This document shows, piece by piece, positions 29,404-38,146 of a stretch of 64,000 bases of DNA. The stretch spans positions 310,001 through 374,000 of the forward strand of contig WSYJ01000030.1 in assembly GCA_020186115.1 (NCBI GenBank). Reading direction: 5' to 3'. Source of the DNA: Histomonas meleagridis (taxonomy: Eukaryota > Parabasalia > Tritrichomonadida > Dientamoebidae). Below the pieces are notes generated by a model. It had not been told where the DNA came from, did not search any database, and saw only the letters and a program-made list of their open reading frames with translations. The position numbers and the translations under genes were made by a program. How positions within the stretch are numbered: position 1 is the stretch's first letter; each line of letters begins with the position of its first letter.

Positions 29404-31330
29404 TTGCATCTGAATATGGGAATACTGAATTAGTTAAATTTCTTCTCGAACAAGAAGATATTAATGTTAGTGCAAGAAATGTTTTTTAGTTTTGTATAAA
29501 ATATCTTTCTAAAATTTGATGTGTTTTAATAATATTTGGATTTAATTGTAATCATTTAAAACAGCACTTATTTGGGCATCACAATATAATAATATTGAGA
29601 TATTCAAAATGCTTATTGAACAAAATGATATTGATGTTAATACAAGAGATATTTATCAAACTTTTTTACTGTTCATTTTAATGAATTAGATTTTATTTTG
29701 TTATTTTTATACTGCACTTATGTATGCATCTGAAAATGGTTCCATAGAAATGGTTAAATTACTTCTTGCAAATAAAGAAATTAAATTGAATGTGTGTGAT
29801 TTTTTTTGATTTTGTTTGAAATTTGTTTTATTTATTTAATATTTCGAAATAATATATGGAAATTATTCAAATTATTTAGAACAGCGCTTATAAGTGCATC
29901 TGAAAATGGTCACATAGAAATAGTTAAATTACTTATAGAGCATAAAGGTATTAATATAAATTGTAAAAATGGATATCTGAATTATATATTATTTATTTGA
30001 ATAATTTTTGATTTCAAAATAATATTTGGAATTGATTTATATTATTTTATACACCACATATCTTAGCTTATAACAATGGTCATATTGATATCGTTAAATT
30101 ACTTCTTGAACAAAAAGGAATTGATATTAATGCTAAAAATATTTATTTGTTTTATATAATATTTACTTTAATAATTTTGGAATATTTCAAAATGATTTTT
30201 GGAAATTATTTGAATTTTTTTATACAATACTTATGTATGCAACAGAAAAAGATGATATAGAAATTGTTAAATTCCTTCTTGAACAAAAAGAAATTAATGT
30301 TAATATTAAAAATATATTTTTGTTTTATTTTGTATTTGTTTTAATATTTCAGTATTTCAAAATAATATATGAAAATTATTTTAATTATTTCAAACAGCAC
30401 TTATGCTAGCATCAAATCGAGGATATACAGAAATTGTGAAATTACTTCTTGAACAAAAGGGAATTGATGTTAATGCTAAAGATAAAATTTATTTTAATAA
30501 TATGATATTTCAATATAATAAATGGAAATTAATTAAATTATTTCAAACAGCGCTTATTCTTGCATTAAAAAAAGATCATTCAGATATAATTCCATTACTT
30601 CTTAAACAAGAAGGAATTGATGTTAATGCTAAAGATATTTTTCTTTTCTAATTGAAATTTCATTTAATAATTTTGGATTTTTAAATAATATTTGAAAATT
30701 ATTGAAATTATTTAAAACAGCACTTATTTTATCAATAGAAAATGGTAATCCAGATATAGTGAAATTACTTCTAGCACAAAAAGGAATTAATGTGAATGTT
30801 AAAGATATTTGTTTGTTTTGTTTGAAGTTTATTTTAATAGTTTGATATTTTAAAACAATATTAGGAAATTTAACAAAATATTTAATACAGCACTTATTTT
30901 AGCATCTGAAAGAGGTGATATAGAAATAGTTAAATTACTTCTTGAACAAAAAGGAATTAATGTTAATTCTAAAAGTATTAATATATTTTATTTGTTATTT
31001 ATTTTAACAACATATTATTTTAAAACAATATTTGGAAATTATTCAAATTATTTAGAACAGCACTTATAAATGCATCTGAAAATGGTCACATAGAAATAGT
31101 TAAATTACTTATTAAACAAGATGGAATCAATATCAATGCTAGAGATATTAATTTGAATTATTTAATATTTATTTGAATAATATAGAATTTCAAAATAATA
31201 TTTGGAATTTATTTATAGTTCTTTATACTGCAATTAAAGCCGCTGCTAATAAAAATATCGAGATATTGCTCCAAAATTCAAATAAAAGAACGACTCTTCA
31301 GAAAAATAAACGCTCAAAAAAATGAGGAGG
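29304..31330 (+). repeat. Ankyrin unit / conserved spacer tandem array (locus D)
   Basis: Twelve ankyrin units begin at the Thr codon of T-A-L at 29391, 29561, 29711, 29881, 30051, 30223, 30394, 30547, 30717, 30887, 31057 and 31227. The spacing is 170 nt in most cases, with two shorter steps of about 150. Each unit is about 91 nt (TAL...EIVKLLLEQKGIDVNAKD) and is followed by a 65-80 nt spacer. Most spacers contain a version of ATTTCAAAATAATATTTGG followed by AAATTATT and end directly before ACA/ACT. They carry stops or shift the frame, except the one at about 30484-30546, which reads through. Spacer ends vary (ACAG, ACTG, ACAC, ACAA), and GT is rarely found at the left edge. Confidence 0.88.
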
Positions 31331-31739
31331 AAAAATACATAATAAATCTGAGTCATAAACTTTTTTTTTCCTTCAAATATTATTATGAAATATTTACACC
31401 AAATAAAATAAATATGGTAATTAAAGTTAGTGTCTATACGAGCATATGATTAAGTTCACATAGTTATGGGAGATCAAGCAGAGTTAGCTTATTGTGTTAG
31501 CTATAAAGCCCTCAGTACTCAATTGGTATACTCAACAAATATCCAAAGGATTTGAAGAAAAGAGAATTACTTCTGGTGAAACAACTCGGTGTAATCCAAG
31601 ACAAAATATTTCTAACACTGAAATTGAGCCACATCTCAAAAGAAAATCAATTTCTGAAATCAACTACAGTAAAAACACACATAAATTTATTCCAACAATT
31701 ATCATCCGAATTCTATCAAAAAAAAAAATTAGTTGTAAC
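31331..31739. other. Intergenic region, unassigned short frames
   Basis: It holds a short plus-strand frame (31494-31754) and an overlapping one with a Lys-rich reading; neither resembles a known family. It lies between the ankyrin array and the actin-related relic. Confidence 0.35.
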
Positions 31740-32671
31740 ATTTTTTTAATATAAAAGATACTCCATATTCATCATACTCATCTTTTTTAACATAAGACTG
31801 GTTATATCTTGACAACGATGCAAAAATGCTTGCGCCAATCCAACTTGACATGTATCTCTCCGGAGGGGAACAAACTCTAAATTTTATGCATTTGTTTTTC
31901 ATTTTCTTTTTTAGTTCTTTCTCAAATCTTTCCACTAAACCTTCCGCAAATGAGGAGCCGCGCATCATGAAAATTTCATTACATATTTTTCCCCTTATTT
32001 CTTCGTCTACGCTCATTATCGAATCGTATAAAGTTTCGACAATTCCTTTTTGATTAAATCCATTCGATTGATTTCGGAATATTTGCTCATAACAAACAAA
32101 TCGTTCATATGAAAGTGTTATTTAGTGAGAGTAAACAGTAATTGTTTTATCACATTCATTGGTCGTTTTGGCTTTGATAAGTTCGGAATCAAAGTCTTCT
32201 GAAACATATGATGATCGTTTAATGTGATGATCCTTTATATAATGGGACAATTTGTGTAGTGCCTTCACCAATGTTTATGACTAGACTAGTCACATACCCC
32301 TCGGCATAGAGGTCAAAAAGACATTGATTTCCTGCGTAAAAATATTGAAAATTAAACTTTTCAAACATGATCTCAGACATTTTACCTCTGTTAATCTTAG
32401 GATTGAGGATATTATCAACAAGAAGTACGGACCCACCTGAGGATATATGAAAATAAGTTTCAATTTGTTAAAAACAGTTCTTGATGACACCTCGCTCAAT
32501 CGGTTTTTTAACTTTACTTGTCTTTTCACAATAACCAACATAATACGAATTTTGCTTTTTGGTATCATTTGGATAACAAATCATTGTAAAATCACATACT
32601 CTGGGATCATCGTCACCTGAAACTCCAGACCTTATGTAATATGTTCCAGCATCTATGATTTTTGTAATCAA
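31740..32671 (-). pseudogene. Actin-related protein pseudogene
   Basis: Read on the minus strand, the blocks are in actin order. IIDAGTYYIRSGVSGDDDPR corresponds to the phosphate-1 loop (actin DxGSGxxKAGFAGDDAPR). PIERGVIKN corresponds to PIEHGIVTN. VLLVDNILNPKINRGKMSEIMFE corresponds to [39 protein letters not shown] is the phosphate-2 loop. ITLSYERFVCYEQIF and SIMSVDEEIRGKICNEIFMM follow, and SPPERYMSSWIGASIFASLS...EYDEYGVSFILKKC is the actin C-terminus. Frameshifts, a stop after the first block (32468) and a TAA after YSH (near 32125) break the gene, and two short segments are missing. The divergence suggests it came from an actin-related protein rather than from conventional actin. It cannot encode a full fold as it stands. 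Confidence 0.82.
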
Positions 32672-33105
32672 ATTATTTGTTCAATAAATAAATCTTCTTT
32701 AAAATCTTATGAAAAAAATCCTCTTGAATATTTGTAATAGAAATTCATGTTGCAAATGTATTTGAGGTTTCTTTTTCGTTTCCATTCTCATTTTCTTTTA
32801 AATTTTCATTAAAATTATTTTCTGTTTAATTTCTAATACGAAAAAATTAATAGATATAATAACAACACAATCAATAATAATTATTGTTATTTAATTATTA
32901 TCATCGATTTGAACTTCATTTACATTTATAAAAATTCGATTGATAATTTTTTCATATGTATAACACACAGCAAAAAAATGATTTGCACCAGTGGCACTTT
33001 TTATATAAAAAGCGGAAATTTAAAAAACGGTTATTCCCATTTTAATTTGAACAACAAAAAATCCCACCACAAGCTCCAAACGGAAAAAAATAAATTTGTT
33101 TATGT
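32672..33105. other. Intergenic region, very AT-rich
   Basis: No gene recognised. It contains AATAATTATTGTTATTTAATTATTATC-like low-complexity sequence near 32870-32905 and a CACTTTTTATATAAAAAG stretch near 32996. Confidence 0.35.
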
Positions 33106-33753
33106 TTATGGGACAAAAACTTTTTTGAGTATCGCAACATATTGATTAGGTATAAAATAATACCATCTCTTGCCATACTTAGTATGCAAACAAAGCCCAA
33201 CATATTTGTTTTCGTATCCAGGAATTTCTTGAACCAAATAAGTCTTGACATCAGAATAAAAAATTCTTTCTTGTTTTTGATCATCAGATTCAACCCAAAT
33301 AGCATCTGATTCAAATGAAAGCTTAGAAAGTTTGCCTTCAGTATTGTAAACAATAAATGGCGTCTTTGGCAAAACCATCATTTGTGATGGAAATGGTTTT
33401 TCACAATTCTCTGGAACGCCTTGAGCAATGATTTTGTCATGTGGAGGAGAGTTTAAGAATTCAGGTTGTGGTTGTTGTGTAAAGAAACTTGTCCTAGTTG
33501 GAGGAGGATTTGGTGCTTTTGTAGTTTCTAATTTAGTCTTTTCCATAAGAAGGAGTTTTGAACCATTTTTTACATTGTAAGATGTCAACAATGCATCAGG
33601 GTCAGTAATGTTTTTACCTGTGCATATTAATTTTTGGTTTTCAGCTGAAACGGATAATTCCTGTGAGATCTTCTCCATGAGCAGAGAGACTTTAGAATCG
33701 TCTGGGACTTCAATTTTTGCTGTTGTTCCTTTAAAACGAACAATAAGTTGCAT
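33106..33753 (-). CDS. UBFD1-like ubiquitin-domain protein
   Basis: A 215-aa protein from the ATG at 33753 (MQLIVRFKG). Residues 1-75 are a ubiquitin-like domain (KIEVPDDSKVSLLMEKIS, NQKLICTGKNITD, NGSKLLLM). A Pro-rich linker follows (about 80-125). Residues 125-215 match the C-terminal domain of UBFD1: FIVYNTEGKLSKLSFESDAIW, IFYSDVKTYLVQEIPGYENK, and RWYYFIPNQYVAILKKV, which parallels the WVPTQYVDAIKD ending of the human protein (recalled). UBFD1 is a polyubiquitin-binding protein of poorly known function linked to NF-kB signalling in animals. A start 14 codons upstream is in frame, but the ubiquitin fold begins at MQLIV and the AAAAAGT motif lies right before it. Confidence 0.8.
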   Translation of the reverse strand: MQLIVRFKGTTAKIEVPDDSKVSLLMEKISQELSVSAENQKLICTGKNITDPDALLTSYNVKNGSKLLLMEKTKLETTKAPNPPPTRTSFFTQQPQPEFLNSPPHDKIIAQGVPENCEKPFPSQMMVLPKTPFIVYNTEGKLSKLSFESDAIWVESDDQKQERIFYSDVKTYLVQEIPGYENKYVGLCLHTKYGKRWYYFIPNQYVAILKKVFVP

Positions 33754-33770
33754 CCAGCTTGTTAGACTTT

Positions 33771-33788
33771 TTGAATGGTTTATAGTAG
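33771..33788 (-). promoter_or_regulatory. AAAAAGT motif upstream of the UBFD1-like gene
   Basis: On the minus strand the sequence CCATTCAAAAAGTCTAAC ends 17 nt before the ATG at 33753. It nearly duplicates the motif before the BspA-like gene at 3757-3771 (TTCAAAAAGTC-AAC) and supports the chosen start. Confidence 0.35.
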
Positions 33789-33795
33789 TCAACAA

Positions 33796-34203
33796 CGATG
33801 TTATTTGGCCAGCTCATTTTTCAAATTCAAAAGAATATGAATGATTCATTGAAAATATTGAGTTTGATAGAACTTTTTGTGAATGTTCTCAACAAATTTC
33901 TTTCGTTATTTTGAACTTCAACATTAAATTAATGCTTTAGATATTTAAAGATGAAGTAAATTCTTATTCTCAATGTTGTTTAATTCCATAATATTTGAAC
34001 AAAAAATTCAATAAATTAATTTAATATATCATTTACAAGTAACCCAAAAAATGATAACATTTCTCAAATTATTTTTTTCCTAAAAAGTGAATTTCATATC
34101 GGCTGTGGGCAAACACCAGTTTTTGATAATGATGTAAATTATGAGGCACCCCAAAATAATTTGTAAAAAAACGATAAAACGCATCAAAATTTGATTTGGC
34201 AAT
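33796..34203. other. Intergenic region
   Basis: Sits between the 5' flank of the UBFD1-like gene and the 3' end of the kinase gene. AT-rich, with no gene seen. Confidence 0.35.
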
Positions 34204-37200
34204 TTACTTATTCTTTAATCTTGTTAATATGCTTTCGATTAGTGCCTTATTTGGGTTACTCTGGCTTAAAGTAGAGCCGTGGTAAGCCAGTAACTTTTCG
34301 AAGCTTTGATTCATCGCATTTTTACCACTTTTAGTTTGTGCCAAAATGTCCAAAGTCTTAAAAACTGCCTCTGCAGCATTACCGTCGAAATAATTCTTAG
34401 ATTCATTTACAATTTTAGTTATAACATCAGACTTTTCATCTTCCATTACGTTTTTATCATTAAATATCCTACTTAATGCCTCGAAAATCATTTGAGCGCT
34501 TTTATTATTTAACTTATTTAACAGTTGTTGGACGAAAGGTAAACAAACATTTGCAGCTTTTGGCGATTTAGATACATTACAAATGAACGAAAGTACATAA
34601 AATTGGCAATCATTAACATCGATATAATTCATAACTTGTGGTATATATTGAACTAAAAAATCGGTGTTATTAGCTGAAGAAGAAATTGATGAAAGTATTT
34701 CGATAATTAAATTTGTTTCAAATTTCGAATTAAGCAAATTAATTATTGGAGCAATCAAATTTTTGTTTTTAATGAATTCAGCACCTTCAGGTTTAGTAGA
34801 GATAGTACCAATTAAACGTAATGAAGGAACTGAAAGTTTTGTATTTGTAGCGATTGCTTTACTTAAGAATGAACATAATTCTACGGTGAAATATTTAGAT
34901 ATATTTTTAGGTTTTGATAAAAGTATTGTTAAATTATACGCAGCTAAAATAGATATACTTTGATTAGCATTACTTAACAATGATATAATTAATGGTATTA
35001 ATTCAGATAATTCATCGGAATATTTAATATTTGAAAATATCATAAAACTTACTTTTAATGAATATATTATAATTGGTTGATTTGGTTTTGAGAAACAAAT
35101 TGGTAATATATTACAAAGTTTATAAGGGGAATTTGATAATTCATTATATAATTGATTATTATTAGTTAAACTTGCTAAGATATTTAATGAATGTTGGATA
35201 TTTATATTAGAGAAAAGTTGTTCTAATTTATTAATGAATAATTTAATGAAACTTAAGTTAATTCTTTGATTTGTTGTTAACTTTTCTAATATATTAAATG
35301 CTAATTCGGACATTTCCGAATTCTTTGTTAAACAAATTGGTAATATCATTGATGTACCATTACATTTAATAATATATGTAATAATTTTCGGATATATTAA
35401 TAATTCATATATTAAATCTAATGAAAGTTTTGATAATTTCTCATCGAACTTTCCAATATTAATTAATGAACTATCAATAACAGGAAACAATGAATCAATG
35501 CTATCAAATGATTTGGATTTAATCAAAGATATCATTAATTCAGTTACTTCAATTCGTTTATCAATTTCATTACATATCATAAAATTAGAAAACTTTGAAA
35601 TCGAATATTCATTAAATATTCCAATTTTCGAATAATGTTCTAATAATATATTATAAAACAAAGGCGTTTCAGTAGTACTATATCTAGAGAACAAGTCTTG
35701 TATTTGACAAAAGAAATCATTACGTAATAATTCATTTTTCATTATATCCAATTTAAACAATTCCGTAATAAATTGATCCAATAATTTTGCCATTTCATTT
35801 GATAAAGATTCACCAGAAACATTAATAATAATATTAATGATTGGATAATTACATAATAATTTCCCATATACCCCAATGTTTTTAACCAAATGATACATTG
35901 ACATTTCTTTCATATTATTATCATTCCTCGACAAGTTCTTTATAGTTTCCTTTAATGTCTCTTCTGATGGTTGTTTATTATCTGCAAATTTCATTGGCCT
36001 TAAACCCTTTAAACTAAACATGTTCTTATAAGTATTAACTTGATCGAAGTCACATCCAGGAAAACCAATTTCGCCACTTGATAATGCTAATGTTATAGAC
36101 TTAAAGTCAGGTCTTCTATTTGGGTCTTTATGCCAACAAATTTTAATTAACTTTGCCAACTTCGAAGGACAATAATGTGGAATTGTTGGCCTTTTATTTT
36201 GTTTTAATATTAAGTCTGCGATTTGTGTTTCACTATAATCACTAAATGGGATTTCACTTGTTAACATTTCCCATAATAATATACCATAACTATATACATC
36301 TGTCTTTTGATCGTAATGAGAACTTTGTAATACTTCAGGCGCCATCCAACGTGTTGATCCTACTAAGTCATTATCATTTTCATTCATTTTACACATATTA
36401 TCAAATCGATATAAATGTGGATAATAATCACTATCCAATAAGATATTCATTGACCTTAAATCTCGATGTAACATATTATTCCCATGTATTAATTCCATGG
36501 CTTGTGATATGCCTAACGCTATAATGGTCAAGTTGGTCATATTTAAACTTAACGAATGATTATGTAAGTAATCATATAAATTACCACCGTTCATATACTG
36601 CGTAAAGATTTGAATGGAGTTCGTTAGGCAGTAGCCGTTTAGCGGAACGATAGCATGGTGAGAGAACTTTTTGAGCATGGTGATGTTCTTCTCAAATAAG
36701 TCGTATTGATGTTGATCAAAAGTGTCCAAATGGAACTTACGTGAAGCCATGAATTGGTTGGTGCGTTTGTCCAAATATATTTCGGTGCCGTTTTGCGTGG
36801 TTAAGTATACTAACGATGAGGAATCGATTTCATATGTTTTACAAGAAGTGAATTGTTTCTTGATGTCATTGATACTAAGCACTTTATGGACTTCGTATTT
36901 ACTTGCATCTAAGATTTTGAGCTTGGCATTCCATGTGTCGAGATTCGACTTGATATCTTTGGATACTTCGGTGTCTATTGAAAAACTTTGAAGGAATTTA
37001 AGGTCAGCTATCTCGTCAAGACATTCTTGGTATTCATTAAGATCAAAAATATCGACGTCTGTGAGTTTGAGATCTTTGGAATATTGATTGAAGTTATTAC
37101 GAAATGAACGTAATCGTGTCGAGATTTGAGATATCGGTTGGCTCCGTAATGTTCGTTGAAATTCACTTTCGGTGAATGAATTTAAATGAGAAATAAATGA

Positions 37201-37437
37201 TATTATTAAGGAGTAAATCTGTATGGAAATCTCTCGCTCTTCAAATGTTGTGTCTCTGTTTTGGGATTCTTTGTTGGCAATTGTTTTCTTAAATTCCGCT
37301 AATTTTTGTTGGATATAGTAAAATTTAACACGGTGAACATGAACACGTGAAATCAAATTGATGACGTGGTTTATTTCGATTTTTAGATATTGAACTAACT
37401 GATTATATGTTTCTCCATTATGGAAAACAGTCTTCAT
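34204..37437 (-). CDS. TKL-type protein kinase with C-terminal ARM/HEAT repeats
   Basis: A 1077-aa protein. Residues 1-210 are helical and resemble the N-terminal part of the large trichomonad TKL kinase family. The kinase domain spans about 215-455, with MLKKFSHHAIVPLNGYC, GGNLYDYLH, the catalytic loop LHRDLRSMNILL (near 324), GSTRWMAPEVL (near 364), DVYSYGILLWEML and the final helix WHKDPNRRPDF. The DFG position near 344 reads RFDN, so the metal-binding Asp is not in its normal place, and the glycine-rich loop is weak; activity is doubtful. Residues about 560-1070 are armadillo/HEAT-like helical repeats (LxxLL..N..N..LS patterns), likely a protein-binding scaffold. No membrane segment is present. 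The ATG at 37437 is preceded by AAAAAGTAACAG some 35 nt upstream. Confidence 0.88.
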   Translation of the reverse strand: MKTVFHNGETYNQLVQYLKIEINHVINLISRVHVHRVKFYYIQQKLAEFKKTIANKESQNRDTTFEEREISIQIYSLIISFISHLNSFTESEFQRTLRSQPISQISTRLRSFRNNFNQYSKDLKLTDVDIFDLNEYQECLDEIADLKFLQSFSIDTEVSKDIKSNLDTWNAKLKILDASKYEVHKVLSINDIKKQFTSCKTYEIDSSSLVYLTTQNGTEIYLDKRTNQFMASRKFHLDTFDQHQYDLFEKNITMLKKFSHHAIVPLNGYCLTNSIQIFTQYMNGGNLYDYLHNHSLSLNMTNLTIIALGISQAMELIHGNNMLHRDLRSMNILLDSDYYPHLYRFDNMCKMNENDNDLVGSTRWMAPEVLQSSHYDQKTDVYSYGILLWEMLTSEIPFSDYSETQIADLILKQNKRPTIPHYCPSKLAKLIKICWHKDPNRRPDFKSITLALSSGEIGFPGCDFDQVNTYKNMFSLKGLRPMKFADNKQPSEETLKETIKNLSRNDNNMKEMSMYHLVKNIGVYGKLLCNYPIINIIINVSGESLSNEMAKLLDQFITELFKLDIMKNELLRNDFFCQIQDLFSRYSTTETPLFYNILLEHYSKIGIFNEYSISKFSNFMICNEIDKRIEVTELMISLIKSKSFDSIDSLFPVIDSSLINIGKFDEKLSKLSLDLIYELLIYPKIITYIIKCNGTSMILPICLTKNSEMSELAFNILEKLTTNQRINLSFIKLFINKLEQLFSNINIQHSLNILASLTNNNQLYNELSNSPYKLCNILPICFSKPNQPIIIYSLKVSFMIFSNIKYSDELSELIPLIISLLSNANQSISILAAYNLTILLSKPKNISKYFTVELCSFLSKAIATNTKLSVPSLRLIGTISTKPEGAEFIKNKNLIAPIINLLNSKFETNLIIEILSSISSSANNTDFLVQYIPQVMNYIDVNDCQFYVLSFICNVSKSPKAANVCLPFVQQLLNKLNNKSAQMIFEALSRIFNDKNVMEDEKSDVITKIVNESKNYFDGNAAEAVFKTLDILAQTKSGKNAMNQSFEKLLAYHGSTLSQSNPNKALIESILTRLKNK

Positions 37438-38146
37438 TTGAAAAACGGTTACTCAAATGAATTTTGGCAACTGTTACTTTTTGATGTAAAGCACTTAAAA
37501 TTTGTCATATTTCAAAATGGGCAAATAAGAAAATGAATAAAAAAACTACGTTTTCCATGATTATTGAAAAAAAATTTGATCATTGAATGAATTAAAATCT
37601 ATTGTTGCACATGAGATACGCGCGTTATGGTTTATTTTCTAAAATTTTTTATTAAATCAAAAAAAATGTGAAAGTGAGATTTCAACGTTGAATAAATGCC
37701 ACTTTCTTTCAATAGGTTGTAAACCTCCGAATAAAATGTAAGAAGAGATTTGACTTGCTTCGTTCGATCAAAAAATTGTTTCTGAAAAATTCTCTTAAAG
37801 TTATCACATACTTCAGCACTTGATGGACAATATTTGAAGGTTTGATGGAAGGCCTATTGAATATAATCCTTAGCCTTTCAGTTCCAGTTCATTATTTTTG
37901 TTAAAAATATGGTGGGCTTTTTGAATGATTTTTGTTTTTTTTTGAAGCAGATAAAAAGTGACAAAAATTGATTGAGTAGTTTTTTTTTTCAAATGGGTCC
38001 CTTTAATCGTTTTTCATTCAAATCCAATCGCCCCCTTTAAAACTACATCACAAAACATGTTCTAACTCAGTAAGTAAATCGTTCGTAATAAGTTTTAATC
38101 TATATAATAATTGCAAATTTGTGTAAAATAGATAAAAATAATATTT
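37438..38146. other. Intergenic region (kinase 5' flank, LRR gene 3' flank)
   Basis: Besides the motif above it contains AAAAAGTGACAAAAA near 37958 and CCACTTTC near 37698. No coding frame is recognisable. The composition is less extreme than in other gaps (37700-38050), which may mean decayed coding sequence. Confidence 0.35.
37473..37486 (-). promoter_or_regulatory. AAAAAGTAAC motif upstream of the TKL kinase
   Basis: On the minus strand CATCAAAAAGTAAC lies about 36-49 nt before the ATG at 37437, followed by an initiator-like TTCATTTG. It is one of the recurrent AAAAAGT motifs. Confidence 0.3.

Noticed and set aside
29304-31330. AT-AC (U12-like) introns as the explanation of the ankyrin spacers
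   Set aside because: Left edges are often GATATT and right edges always precede AC, but the AC is simply the conserved Thr codon. Several left edges (GATGTT, GATTTT, GATAAA) do not fit, and cutting at G|AT...AC| leaves the wrong frame. Not claimed without RNA data.
29391-31330. 170-nt period as a nucleosome-phasing signal
   Set aside because: The period equals one ankyrin unit plus one spacer, which explains it without chromatin; similarity to a nucleosome repeat length may be chance.
31494-31754. A Lys-rich plus-strand frame as a Myb-like gene
   Set aside because: The Trp/aromatic spacing of Myb repeats is absent, and the frame overlaps the actin-related relic.
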